A stretch of DNA of 64,000 nucleotides. Source: Bacillota bacterium (GTDB lineage: Bacteria; Bacillota; Clostridia; Lachnospirales; Lachnospiraceae). Shown here in pieces: positions 43,407-53,021 of the stretch; position 1 is the first letter of the stretch, and each line of letters opens with the position of its first letter. Made by a program: the position numbers and the translations under genes. The notes beneath the pieces are model-generated. The model did not search any database. It saw only the letters and a list, made by a program, of their open reading frames with translations, and had not been told where the DNA came from. Location of the stretch: the NCBI GenBank assembly GCA_023391695.1, contig JAEWAK010000074.1, forward strand, positions 36,987-100,986, given 5' to 3'.

Positions 43407-44598
43407 GGTAAACCTCCTCCCGCCGGTACAGAAATATCCCCATTATGTAAAAGATAACGGCACCGGTAAACAGCCCTGCCGTAATTTTATAAAACAGCGC
43501 TCCTGCAATCCCCTTCTGAACAGACAGCATGACACGGATCAGCCAGTAATTCGGGGTAAAGGCAGACAGTTTCATCATACTTTCCGGTAAATACATAACA
43601 GGAATAATCCCGCCCCCTAAGATACTGAATATAAAGCAGAGAAAATTACCCGCAATCAGGTAACTCCGTATTTTATAGAAAATACCGCTTAAGAATACGG
43701 CAAAAGAGATGCTAAAGAAAGAAGCAGCCAATAATATCAGTTCCGATTCCAGCGAAACCGCATTGCCCAGGTAAAGGCCCGGCAGGATATAAGCCAATGA
43801 CACCGTACAGAAGATAATGCAGACTGAAAATAATATCTTTTCCAATAAATTAATGCCCACCGGCATGCCCACCGTATTCAGACGTTTTAAAATACCCTGT
43901 TTCTTTTCATTCATAATCTGGAAGCCAACATATAATCCGGCAAAATTAAGCAGTATGGACAGGAGGGCAAAACTGTAATAGTTCAACAGGGTCGTACCCG
44001 GAAATCCTGTAATTTCCTCATATTGAAAGAATTGTTCCTTATTTAATGCAGTAAAGATTAAATCATAAGAAATTTCAATATTTTTATTAAGAATGAGCTT
44101 ATTTTCCATGCCCGCTTTTTCCATTAAATCAAACAAGGCTACACAATTTACTTCCACTGCCCGTATGTATTTTTCATAGCTGTCCAGTAAATTCCGGAGC
44201 AGTACCCCTTTCGTTACGTCAGCCGTACTTATGAGGACTTTCACGGGAAGATGGTCCAAGTACATCATATTCTCCGTAAACCCTTTTGGTATCTGTATAT
44301 ATAAATCCAGTTTTCCATTATAAAAAGCCTGTTCCAGTTCCTGGCTGCTGCCTTCCACTATATGAATATAAGCAGCAAAGCTTTCACTTTCTTTAAAATA
44401 TTCGATCAGCATCCTGGAATAAACGGAATCATCCTGATCGGTCACCCCGAACTGAATCAGGTCTGCCTGTCTCCCTTCCTGATTTGAGACATTATAATAA
44501 GTGCTTATTATGAAAATAATAAGCACTGCTAAAATTACCATTATTCTGTTTTTGTTTCCAAACAATTCCTTACCGTCTTTTCTCAATAAATAAAGCAC
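43396..44598 (-). CDS. ABC-2 type transporter permease
   Basis: A 400-aa paralogue of the neighbouring permease: helix 1 (IMVILAVLIIFIISTYY), an external domain (LIQFGVTDQDDSVYSRMLIE, DLYIQIPKGFTENM), then five to six helices with NEKKQGILKRLNTVGMPVG, the typical ABC-2 coupling helix sequence. The start is GTG at 44598, ten bases after AGGAG. Upstream is a 49-bp gap to the rhomboid-like gene. Substrate unknown; drug or surface-polymer export are the usual options for such pairs. Confidence 0.87.
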   Translation of the reverse strand: MLYLLRKDGKELFGNKNRIMVILAVLIIFIISTYYNVSNQEGRQADLIQFGVTDQDDSVYSRMLIEYFKESESFAAYIHIVEGSSQELEQAFYNGKLDLYIQIPKGFTENMMYLDHLPVKVLISTADVTKGVLLRNLLDSYEKYIRAVEVNCVALFDLMEKAGMENKLILNKNIEISYDLIFTALNKEQFFQYEEITGFPGTTLLNYYSFALLSILLNFAGLYVGFQIMNEKKQGILKRLNTVGMPVGINLLEKILFSVCIIFCTVSLAYILPGLYLGNAVSLESELILLAASFFSISFAVFLSGIFYKIRSYLIAGNFLCFIFSILGGGIIPVMYLPESMMKLSAFTPNYWLIRVMLSVQKGIAGALFYKITAGLFTGAVIFYIMGIFLYRREEVYREE

Positions 44599-44647
44599 GA
44601 TACTTTTTCTCCTAGTTTCCCCGCAAAAACTTACCGGATGTATTTCT

Positions 44648-45526
44648 CTATGACTGGCCGCCTGACGGATTTTTCACATGTTCATGGGTAAATAAGTGAT
44701 CCATACAGTATTCATAGTTGCCGTCACATTTGGAACAGAAACGGAATTCAAGATTTTCATCGTCCAATTCCGTACGGCCGCATACGGCACATTTGTGTCT
44801 TGTAATAGCCTTTTTTCCCCTGAATTCCACCACATTGCCGCCCTGTCCTGATTTCACCTGCCGTTTGTAGTTCGCCTTGCGTTTAAATTCATTGGGTGAA
44901 ATTCTTTTGTAATTTCTTGTGGATAAGAAATAAATCAGGAAATTACCTAAAGCAATAGCTATGGCAATACCTACAAAATACTGACCTAGCTTAATCGTAG
45001 TGTAGATCTCATAAAGTACATAAGCACCGTAAATATAACCAAGGAATTTTACTTTAACCGGTATAATGAAAAAGAGTAAAAACTGAACATTGGGATACAG
45101 CGCGGCAAAAGCAAAAAACATGGAACGGTTGATATAAGTAAGTCCCAATACTATGCTTTGACCCGTAAACAGGTAAACCAGGATAACAGCCAGTATATTA
45201 AAGAATACGCCGGATATATAATACATGTTGAAGCGAAAAGCTCCCCATGCATTTTCCAGGGAATTACCGATCATATAATATAAATACAGCTCAATGGCCA
45301 GAAATAACATATTAGTATCGCTGGTAGGCTGGATAATAAAGGTAACGATCCTCCAAATCTGTCCATGCAGAACTTTATCAATATCCAGCATCAGGTACTT
45401 ACCATAAAAATCAGGGTTTATCATATTCATGAGAAAACCGGCCGCATATAAAAGGATAATATAAAACATCAAATTATGGATTGCATATCTTCCGTATTTA
45501 CGATTCAGTTTATTCATCAGGTTCAT
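44648..45526 (-). CDS. Rhomboid-like membrane protein with C-terminal zinc ribbon
   Basis: A 292-aa protein with six membrane helices of rhomboid type. The L1-loop motif HGQIWRIVTFIIQP and the ENAWGAFRFNMYYISG element (position of the rhomboid Ex3R/HxxxN region) are seen. The expected catalytic GxSG is replaced by GLTYINRSMFF, and no catalytic His is apparent in the last helix, so it is probably an inactive pseudoprotease like derlins. The C-terminal 60 residues form a Cys/His cluster (HKCAVCGRTEL, FRFCSKCDGNYEYCMDH) likely to bind zinc. No function is known. Confidence 0.8.
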   Translation of the reverse strand: MNLMNKLNRKYGRYAIHNLMFYIILLYAAGFLMNMINPDFYGKYLMLDIDKVLHGQIWRIVTFIIQPTSDTNMLFLAIELYLYYMIGNSLENAWGAFRFNMYYISGVFFNILAVILVYLFTGQSIVLGLTYINRSMFFAFAALYPNVQFLLFFIIPVKVKFLGYIYGAYVLYEIYTTIKLGQYFVGIAIAIALGNFLIYFLSTRNYKRISPNEFKRKANYKRQVKSGQGGNVVEFRGKKAITRHKCAVCGRTELDDENLEFRFCSKCDGNYEYCMDHLFTHEHVKNPSGGQS

Positions 45527-45571
45527 TTAAGTTACCACTTCTTTCTATTAATATAATATCTTTAGATTCTA

Positions 45572-46507
45572 TTAAAATAAATCTTTTTTTCTGAAAATCA
45601 TAGCAACAATAATAGTAATTAGAACTGCAACAGCAGTAACAACGTAAAAACCATAGGGAGAATTAGTTCCGGGAATTCCCCCCACATTCATACCGAAAAA
45701 ACTGGCTATCATGGTAGGTATGGCCATAACAATGGTTACGGTCGCCAGGAATTTCATTACAATATTCAGGTTATTGGATATAACCGATGCGAAAGCATCC
45801 ATAGTTCCGCTTAAAATCCCGCTGTATATATTGGCCATTTCTATGGCCTGTTTATTTTCAATAATGACATCTTCCAGTAATTCCGTGTCTTCCGGATACT
45901 GCTTGATATTATCAATTTTTAACATTTTTTCCAAAACCACTTCATTCGCCCGGAGGGATGTGGTAAAATACACCAGGCTCTTCTCCAATTCAAGCAAATC
46001 GATCAATTCGCTGTTTTTAGTTGAAATATGAAGTTTATGTTCAATCTCTTCGCTTTTTCTGTCAATAATTCTTAAGTACTGAAGAAATACGGTAGCATTT
46101 TTATATAGTATCTGAAGAATAAACCGGGTCTTTTTAAAAGTAAAAAACTCCCTTACCCTTCCATCCATAAAACTTTTTAAAACTTTGGTTTCTTCCAGGC
46201 AGATTGTAACGATCACATCCTTGGCAACCACAATACCCAGAGGAATTGTAACATACCTGTCCTTATTATTCCGTTCCTCCATCGTGGGAATATCGACTAA
46301 AATCAGGGTATAATCATCTTCCACCTCAATTCTGGACCTTTCCTCTTCATCCAGAGGCGCTCTTAAGTGGTCGATATCAATATGACAGGTTTCGGAAATT
46401 TCTAAAAGTTCGGTCGCAGAAGGGTTGGTCATAACCACCCAGCATCCCTGCTCTATTTCATTAATTTGACGGATTCCATCCTCGTAAGTCTTTAAAATTT
46501 CAACCAT
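45572..46507 (-). CDS. corA: CorA family magnesium/cobalt transporter
   Basis: A 311-aa CorA-type divalent cation channel: a large cytoplasmic N-terminal funnel domain (about 1-245), the long stalk helix, and two C-terminal membrane helices. The pore signature GMN is present in ASFFGMNVGGIPG (residue about 275), followed by an extracellular loop and VVTAVAVLITIIVAMIF, ending in basic residues RKKDLF. AAGGAG lies eight bases before the ATG. Homopentamer in the membrane. Cobalt or nickel transport cannot be excluded. Confidence 0.94.
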   Translation of the reverse strand: MVEILKTYEDGIRQINEIEQGCWVVMTNPSATELLEISETCHIDIDHLRAPLDEEERSRIEVEDDYTLILVDIPTMEERNNKDRYVTIPLGIVVAKDVIVTICLEETKVLKSFMDGRVREFFTFKKTRFILQILYKNATVFLQYLRIIDRKSEEIEHKLHISTKNSELIDLLELEKSLVYFTTSLRANEVVLEKMLKIDNIKQYPEDTELLEDVIIENKQAIEMANIYSGILSGTMDAFASVISNNLNIVMKFLATVTIVMAIPTMIASFFGMNVGGIPGTNSPYGFYVVTAVAVLITIIVAMIFRKKDLF

Positions 46508-47046
46508 GTTCCACTCCTTCTACTGCAGGAAAAGGCAGCAGAAAGAATCTATCTATTCTATCTAAACTGCCTGATGCAGTGATTTATTTTATTATAATAC
46601 CGTCGATAATTACAACTGGGCCCCGCTTCCATTCCGTTCACTTCCTTTCACGTAAATCTTTAATTATTTTGTTATATTTTAGTATCTTCTTAATTATATG
46701 TTTTATATCAGTCTTTGTCAAATCAAAAAACAATATTGTGTTTTTTCAGACTGTATGAGACACGGCAAAAAAATATTTATATTCAAATGTGATAGGAGAT
46801 ATTCTTATGATTTGTATTTTTACTAAAAATTATTTCCGTTATTCTGGAAGATTTTTATTAAAAGGCAGTGCATCTGCCCCAGCTTTGCAAATTTCATGAT
46901 TGAATTCCATGTAAAAGGTACCGCACATAAACCAGGGAGGCAGCCTGTCAACTTTAAGGCGCCTCCCCTTATCTGCACTGCCAGCCTTCTCAATTGAGAC
47001 TGCTGAAAAATTCCCTTTTCCTTTGCTGAATGAATAAAGAGGTATT
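46508..47046. other. Gap of 539 bp without a convincing gene
   Basis: Holds an AT-rich upstream region for corA, several hairpins (GGGAGGC 46935-46941 / GCCTCCC 46961-46967; GGCAG-TGCAT-CTGCC near 46863) and a 72-codon minus-strand frame that overlaps the LysM gene end and has no ribosome binding site. The hairpin at 46935-46967 probably ends the LysM transcript. Nothing else is recognised. Confidence 0.6.
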
Positions 47047-47382
47047 TTATATATCATTCATCGGGATCTGGATTGTCATTCCAGGTGTTATTTCGTTCAA
47101 ATTGTTAAATTCCAGAACATCTTCCAAATCAAGTCCGTATTGATTTAATACAGCCTGAAGGGAAGCTTCATCTTCTACAACATAAGTAATCACATTATTC
47201 CAGGTTGCCGGATTTATAACAGGTATACACAATTCATCGCCTACCTGCAGATTATAGATGTCCACATATGGGTTTGCCCTTAAAATCAGGGCAAGGGGAA
47301 CATTATTTGCCCTGCTGATGTTATATAGCGTATCGCCCTGTTTAATGTTATAAATCATACAAGAATAATCACTGTAATTCAT
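47047..47382 (-). CDS. Double LysM-domain protein
   Basis: A 111-aa protein with two LysM modules: the first IYNIKQGDTLYNISRANNVP with NPYVDIYNLQVGDELCIPV is canonical; the second (ITYVVEDEASLQAVLNQYGL ... ITPGMTIQIPM) is more divergent. No signal peptide or catalytic domain is seen. Such stand-alone cytoplasm-made LysM proteins in spore formers (like SafA relatives) often bind cortex peptidoglycan during spore assembly; this is inference. The ATG at 47382 is chosen; a TTG three codons earlier is the alternative. AAAGAAAG lies upstream. Confidence 0.85.
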   Translation of the reverse strand: MNYSDYSCMIYNIKQGDTLYNISRANNVPLALILRANPYVDIYNLQVGDELCIPVINPATWNNVITYVVEDEASLQAVLNQYGLDLEDVLEFNNLNEITPGMTIQIPMNDI

Positions 47383-47480
47383 GCCAACCAACTTTCTTTA
47401 AGCCAGGTAAAATTCCACCGGAATCTCCCGCTATTATTCCATTTGCTACATTATATTCATGGGAGCCAAAGAGGTTCCTG

Positions 47481-47559
47481 GAGCGTGTTTGAAAAATGCT
47501 TGTGCCGTAAAACGGAACGTTCAAAGCCATGCATTGGTAATGATTTTTCAAACACGCTC
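47481..47559. mobile_element. MITE-like element with 17-bp terminal inverted repeats
   Basis: A 79-bp segment bounded by perfect 17-bp inverted repeats, GAGCGTGTTTGAAAAAT (47481-47497) and its complement (47543-47559). The inner 45 bp include a second possible pairing (CCGT/ACGG). A cassette of this size with long perfect ends and no coding capacity fits a miniature inverted-repeat transposable element or a relic of one; flanking dinucleotides GG suggest a possible short target duplication. Confidence 0.65.
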
Positions 47560-48054
47560 TGGTACTAAATTTGCACTTTCTGCATAACAATTCATATACT
47601 ATGATTACCGATAAATATATGCCAAAATCTTTTAAAATTAGATATTTTATTTATTATTTACAAAATTTTTAAATTTTGTTTGGAATTCTTTTGTTGAACT
47701 TAATTGACATGTGTCGTATAATACTACATGATATCGATTTAATTATTACATGTAAATCTTTCACAAATGATTATAATACGAATATTTTAGCATAAGTAAG
47801 CATCTATAGTAATTGTCAGCAGCTTCATTATACAACCGGGACGAATCCCGGTTACCGTATTACATTTTCTTATTTTATACCGTTGTTTCATCAGTGTGTG
47901 AAAATTCAAATTTTCACGGTAAACTCCTCGAACAGCAGTTCATATAACAGGCAGACATAAAGGAAAATATTCAACCGGTCCCTGCCGCGCATATATCGCC
48001 GTTCCTGACAGGCGTAGGTTTCAGTTTAAAATAGAGCAAGGAGGTAAGCCGTAA
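47560..48054. other. Long AT-rich upstream region of the 1414-aa gene
   Basis: Includes a perfect hairpin AACCGGGA-CGAA-TCCCGGTT (47834-47853) with a stable tetraloop, AT-rich segments with several possible -10 boxes, and the ribosome binding site AAGGAGGT (48039-48046). No gene is seen. The hairpin could be a leader structure or a terminator. Confidence 0.5.
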
Positions 48055-51000
48055 TTGGCGAAAATTATGATAGATAATAAAATTACTACTTTAGGAATTG
48101 ATATCGGTTCCACAACCGTAAAAATAGCTGTGCTTGGCCAGAATAATGAAGTTTTGTATTCCGAATATGAACGTCACTATGCTAATATTCAGGAAACCCT
48201 GGCTAAGCTTATGATAAATGCCCATGAAAAACTGGGGGATCTTAATATAGCACCCATGATAACCGGATCCGGTGGCCTGACCATATCAAAACACCTGGGA
48301 GTACCTTTTGTCCAGGAAGTTGTTGCAGTTTCTACCTCGTTACAGGATTATGCCCCACAGACGGATGTGGCTATAGAACTGGGAGGGGAAGATGCGAAAA
48401 TAATTTACTTTACCAACGGAATTGACCAGAGGATGAATGGTATCTGTGCCGGCGGCACCGGTTCTTTCATCGACCAGATGGCGACCCTGTTAAAAACAGA
48501 TGCTTCCGGGTTAAACGAATATGCAAAAGAATACAAAGCCATTTATCCGATTGCTGCCCGCTGCGGTGTATTTGCGAAATCCGATATACAGCCGCTTATC
48601 AATGAAGGCGCCACCAAACCCGATCTTGCAGCTTCCATTTTCCAGGCTGTGGTAAACCAGACCATCAGCGGTCTGGCCTGCGGTAAACCAATCCGCGGAA
48701 ATGTTGCATTTTTAGGCGGTCCCCTCCATTTCCTGACAGAATTGAAAGCAGCCTTTATCCGTACACTTAATTTAACGGATGAGCAAATTATCGCTCCGTC
48801 CCATTCCCATCTGTTTGCTGCCATCGGAGCTGCCATGAACAGTAAATTTGATGCCATGACCACCTTTGAGGAACTGAACAAAAAACTAACCTCCGGAATT
48901 AAGATGGAGTTTGAAGTCAGCCGGATGACCCCGCTTTTCAAGGATGAAGAAGATTACGAACAATTTACCAAAAGACATAACCGGTATTCCGTAAAAAAGG
49001 GTGACTTAAGTACATATGAAGGAGACTGTTTCCTGGGTATTGACGCCGGTTCTACCACAACCAAGGTTGCGGTAGTCGGTGAGGACGGTTCCCTGTTGTA
49101 CTCTTTTTACAGCAATAATAACGGCAGCCCTTTAAAGACCGCCATAAAATCCATTAAAGAAATCTACACCCTTATGCCTGACAGTGCAAGGATCGTCCGT
49201 TCCTGCTCTAGCGGATACGGAGAAGCTTTAGTTAAAGCCGCTTTGATGTTGGATGAAGGTGAAGTTGAAACCGTAGCCCACTATTATGCGGCAGCTTTCT
49301 TTGATCCCAAGGTTGACTGTATCCTGGATATCGGGGGCCAGGATATGAAATGCATTAAGATAAGAAATAATTCCGTTGACAGCGTTCAGTTAAATGAAGC
49401 CTGCTCCTCCGGCTGCGGCTCCTTTATTGAAACCTTCGCCAAATCCCTGAATTATGAAGTCGCTGACTTTGCCAAGGTTGCTCTGTTTGCAAAGAATCCC
49501 GTCGACTTGGGTTCCAGGTGTACGGTCTTCATGAATTCCAAAGTAAAACAAGCCCAGAAAGAAGGTGCCAGTGTCGCCGACATTTCAGCAGGTCTTGCTT
49601 ATTCCGTCATTAAAAATGCGATCTACAAAGTTATTAAAATTACCGATCCGAAGGATCTGGGGGAAAATATTGTTGTACAGGGCGGGACTTTTTATAACGA
49701 GGCCGTATTAAGGAGCTTTGAGCTCCTGGCTAACTGCCAGGCTGTTCGTCCCGATATTGCAGGCATTATGGGCGCCTTTGGAGCAGCCCTCATTGCCAGG
49801 GAGCATTATGAAGGGGAAGAAACCACCATGCTCTCCATAGATGAAATCAACGCCTTAAAGATTGAAGCTTCCATGGCCAGATGTAAACGCTGTACCAATA
49901 ACTGCCAGCTGACCGTCAACCGGTTCTCCGGCGGCCGCCAGTTTATTACCGGCAACCGATGTGAACGCGGCCTGGGCAAAGAAAAAAATAAAGACAATAT
50001 ACCGAATCTATTTGAATATAAATTAAAACGGCTCTTCTCCTATGAACCTTTGGAGGATGACAAAGCCTACCGCGGCAAAGTAGGTATACCCAGGGTCTTA
50101 AACCAATATGAAAATTATCCCTTCTGGTTTACCTTCTTTACGGAAATGGGTTATAAAGTTGTTTTATCACCGGAATCCAACCGGAAGATATATGAGCTTG
50201 GTATTGAATCCATTCCCAGTGAATCGGAATGTTACCCGGCCAAACTTGCCCACGGCCATATTATGTGGCTGATAAAACAAGGTATAGACTTTATCTTCTA
50301 CCCCAGTGTTCCATATGAACGGAAAGAGGTAGAAGGCGCCAACAATCACTATAACTGCCCTATTGTTGCATCCTACAGTGAAAATATCAAAAACAATGTA
50401 GAGGAACTCCGCAACGGAAATATTAACTATCAGAACCCTTTTCTTTCTTTTGAAAGTGAAGAAATAATCGGCAAACGATTAATTGTTATTATGAAAGGTT
50501 TAACCGATACCTCGGATTCGGAAGTAAAGGCTGCCGTACATAAAGCCTGGCTGGAAATGGAAGCCGAGAGAGAGGACATACGAAAAAAAGGGGAAGAAAC
50601 CATTGCTTATTTAAAGGAAACCGGAAGAAAAGGCATTGTGCTTGCGGGACGTCCTTATCATGTGGACCCGGAAATCAACCATGGTATTCCTGAATTAATC
50701 AACTCCTACGGAGCAGCCGTTTTAACGGAAGACAGCATCTCCCACCTGGGCACGGTGGACCGCCCGTTGGTAGTGGTTGACCAGTGGATGTACCATTCCA
50801 GATTATATGCTGCCGCCTCCTATGTAAAGACCATACCGAATCTGGAATTGATCCAGTTAAATTCCTTTGGCTGCGGCCTGGATGCGGTAACTACGGATAT
50901 GGTACATGATATATTATCCAAATCCGGTAAGATTTATACGGTATTAAAAATAGATGAAGTGAATAATTTAGGTGCTGCCAGAATCCGTGTCCGTTCCCTT

Positions 51001-52299
51001 TTATCCGCCGTAAAAGACAGGGAACACAAGCATATCTCAAAGGCAAAAGTTGTATCCAATGCTTTTAACCGGGTTATCTTTACGGAAGAAATGCGCAGGG
51101 ATTATACCATATTATGCCCCCAGATGTCACCGATCCATTTTGAAATACTGAAACCGGCACTAAAATGTAATGGGTATAACGTAGAGATCCTGGATAACGA
51201 CAACCACTCGGCCGTTGATGTGGGGCTTAAGTACGTGAATAACGATGCCTGCTACCCTTCCCTTATGGTAGTCGGCCAGATCATGGATGCACTGTTATCC
51301 GGCAAATATGATGTGAACAAGGTTGCTGTCATGATAACCCAGACCGGAGGCGGCTGCCGTGCCACCAATTACATTAATTTTATCCGCAGGGCCTTGGAAA
51401 AGGCCGGAATGTCCCAGATACCGGTTGTATCCTTAAGTGTTACCGGCCTTGAGAAAAATCCGGGCATGAAATACACTCCGGGGCTTTTAATCAGTGCCGT
51501 CCAGGCTTTGGTTTACGGAGACGTGTTTATGCGTGTCCTCTACCGCACAAGGCCTTATGAAGCAGAACCGGGCTCGGCCAATGCCCTCTACAATAAGTGG
51601 AACGAAGTATGCAAAGTTTCCGTCACAAACGGTAAATGGGGAGAATTCAAGCGGAATATCAGAAATATCGTGAAGGAATTTGATGCCCTTCCGTTAAAAG
51701 ATATTAAGAAACCAAGAGTTGGAATTGTCGGGGAAATCCTGGTTAAATTCCTTCCTGCGGCCAATAATTACCTGGTGGAATTATTAGAAGCCGAAGGTGC
51801 CGAGGCGATCGTTCCGGATTTAATTGATTTCTTTATGTATTCCTTCTATAATGCCAACTTTAAATCGGAATACTTAGGTTTTAAGAAATCCTCCGCAACG
51901 ATTGGCAACCTGTTAATCAAGGCAGTGGAATTCTGCAGAAAAGAAGCCCGAATTGCTTTAGAAAAAAGCAGCCGTTTCACACCGCCGGTACACGTTAAAA
52001 AATTGGCGGAGTACGCCTCTCCCATTGTTTCCATAGGCAATCAGACCGGAGAAGGCTGGTTCTTAACCGGTGAAATGGTGGAACTGATCCATTCCGGCGT
52101 TAAAAACATTGTCTGCACCCAGCCATTTGCTTGTCTGCCGAATCATATTGTAGGCAAAGGGGTTATCAAGGAATTACGTTTAAGATATCCCGACTCCAAT
52201 ATTGTTGCGGTGGATTACGATCCGGGTGCCAGTGAGGTTAACCAGCTGAACCGTATTAAGCTTATGCTGGCTACGGCTGTGAAGAATATGGATTCATAA
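48055..52299 (+). CDS. Acyl-CoA dehydratase activase-related protein (double BadF/HgdC-like ATPase plus HgdB-like region)
   Basis: A 1414-aa protein. Two ASKHA/BadF-type ATPase domains occur in tandem (LGIDIGSTTVKIAVL from residue 14; LGIDAGSTTTKVAVV from about 325). Each has the ATPase core and the Fe-S ligand stretches typical of 2-hydroxyacyl-CoA dehydratase activators (GGTGSFIDQM, CSSGCGSFIET). Next is a Cys cluster RCKRCTNNCQL (about 610), a DUF2229 region (EESIPSESECYPAKLAHGH), and a C-terminal part resembling the dehydratase HgdB subunit. The start is TTG at 48055, nine bases after GGAGGT. Members are widespread in anaerobes, but no reaction is proven. No dehydratase genes are nearby. 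Confidence 0.9.
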   Translation: MAKIMIDNKITTLGIDIGSTTVKIAVLGQNNEVLYSEYERHYANIQETLAKLMINAHEKLGDLNIAPMITGSGGLTISKHLGVPFVQEVVAVSTSLQDYAPQTDVAIELGGEDAKIIYFTNGIDQRMNGICAGGTGSFIDQMATLLKTDASGLNEYAKEYKAIYPIAARCGVFAKSDIQPLINEGATKPDLAASIFQAVVNQTISGLACGKPIRGNVAFLGGPLHFLTELKAAFIRTLNLTDEQIIAPSHSHLFAAIGAAMNSKFDAMTTFEELNKKLTSGIKMEFEVSRMTPLFKDEEDYEQFTKRHNRYSVKKGDLSTYEGDCFLGIDAGSTTTKVAVVGEDGSLLYSFYSNNNGSPLKTAIKSIKEIYTLMPDSARIVRSCSSGYGEALVKAALMLDEGEVETVAHYYAAAFFDPKVDCILDIGGQDMKCIKIRNNSVDSVQLNEACSSGCGSFIETFAKSLNYEVADFAKVALFAKNPVDLGSRCTVFMNSKVKQAQKEGASVADISAGLAYSVIKNAIYKVIKITDPKDLGENIVVQGGTFYNEAVLRSFELLANCQAVRPDIAGIMGAFGAALIAREHYEGEETTMLSIDEINALKIEASMARCKRCTNNCQLTVNRFSGGRQFITGNRCERGLGKEKNKDNIPNLFEYKLKRLFSYEPLEDDKAYRGKVGIPRVLNQYENYPFWFTFFTEMGYKVVLSPESNRKIYELGIESIPSESECYPAKLAHGHIMWLIKQGIDFIFYPSVPYERKEVEGANNHYNCPIVASYSENIKNNVEELRNGNINYQNPFLSFESEEIIGKRLIVIMKGLTDTSDSEVKAAVHKAWLEMEAEREDIRKKGEETIAYLKETGRKGIVLAGRPYHVDPEINHGIPELINSYGAAVLTEDSISHLGTVDRPLVVVDQWMYHSRLYAAASYVKTIPNLELIQLNSFGCGLDAVTTDMVHDILSKSGKIYTVLKIDEVNNLGAARIRVRSLLSAVKDREHKHISKAKVVSNAFNRVIFTEEMRRDYTILCPQMSPIHFEILKPALKCNGYNVEILDNDNHSAVDVGLKYVNNDACYPSLMVVGQIMDALLSGKYDVNKVAVMITQTGGGCRATNYINFIRRALEKAGMSQIPVVSLSVTGLEKNPGMKYTPGLLISAVQALVYGDVFMRVLYRTRPYEAEPGSANALYNKWNEVCKVSVTNGKWGEFKRNIRNIVKEFDALPLKDIKKPRVGIVGEILVKFLPAANNYLVELLEAEGAEAIVPDLIDFFMYSFYNANFKSEYLGFKKSSATIGNLLIKAVEFCRKEARIALEKSSRFTPPVHVKKLAEYASPIVSIGNQTGEGWFLTGEMVELIHSGVKNIVCTQPFACLPNHIVGKGVIKELRLRYPDSNIVAVDYDPGASEVNQLNRIKLMLATAVKNMDS

Positions 52300-52390
52300 T
52301 TTTAAGAGATATTTTTTAAGTAAAGAGAAAGTACGGTTTATTATGCGTGTGTGAAAAAACTCTGCATTCTGGACTTTCTATAATAATGAA

Positions 52391-52427
52391 TAAGGCTGGA
52401 AGCTGTTTTAGAAGCTGTCCAGCCTTA
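52391..52427 (+). terminator. Terminator-like hairpin after the 1414-aa gene
   Basis: TAAGGCTGG (52391-52399) and CCAGCCTTA (52419-52427) form a perfect 9-bp stem, with direct AAGCTGT repeats in the loop. It is 91 bp past the stop codon. The T run after it is weak (TATTATTATAA). Confidence 0.55.
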
Positions 52428-52709
52428 GCTATTATTATAAACGATATTTTGTGCAGTTCAAAAAACAAACAGTTTTTCTTAGGTATATTTACATACTTGG
52501 CCTATTCCAGAGTCTTTCAGCTTTAGCAGGGCGTGTCGCCTGAAAATATACTGTCCTCTCCCCTCTCTGTTTTTACCGTCTGCAAATTATTTACAGTTTA
52601 TTCCCGCAGCCCTCCTTTCACATAAAAAGTTTAGCCTTTCTTTTACCGGGAAAATAAGCCGGTGTATATACGGTGCAGAAGAATAATTGAAAACGCCATA
52701 AGGCATTGA

Positions 52710-52916
52710 TTTCCGCAGTCCTACAAAGTTCAATACCTGAACGGGAATTCCTGGGTGGATGTACAACTGGCATCCGGTCTGGGAACCGCAGCCAATCAGT
52801 ATAATACCACGGCTTTTACTCCCGTATATACGAATGGGATCCGGCTCGAAATCACTTCAAAGGCCGCCGCATCAACAGGTATTCTGGAGTGGAAAGTAAG
52901 AGCACAGAATCAATAA
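52710..52916 (+). pseudogene. C-terminal remnant of a secreted glycoside hydrolase
   Basis: From 52710 to a TAA at 52914 one frame codes 68 residues, preceded directly by an in-frame TGA and lacking a start. The sequence QYLNGNSWVDVQLASGLGT, FTPVYTNGIRLEITSK and STGILEWKV resembles the beta-sandwich end of large Firmicute glycosidases (patterns such as ...TTALRLEVTLQ..FSAGILEWKV in GH127/DUF1680-like enzymes, from memory). It is probably the leftover of a gene lost by deletion. The rest of the 52300-53021 gap shows no coding. Confidence 0.6.
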
Positions 52917-53021
52917 AGTATTTCACCTGAAATCCGGTTTCATCCGCCTGTTGGCGGTTAAGACGTGAGTCAGTCCAATAAAACGAAAAACCTAAAAAAC
53001 AACTCGGAAAGGAAGTTTATT

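Noticed and set aside
46839..47057. 72-codon ORF after the LysM gene
   Set aside because: Overlaps the LysM gene end, contains a GC-rich hairpin, lacks a ribosome binding site and looks like spacer.
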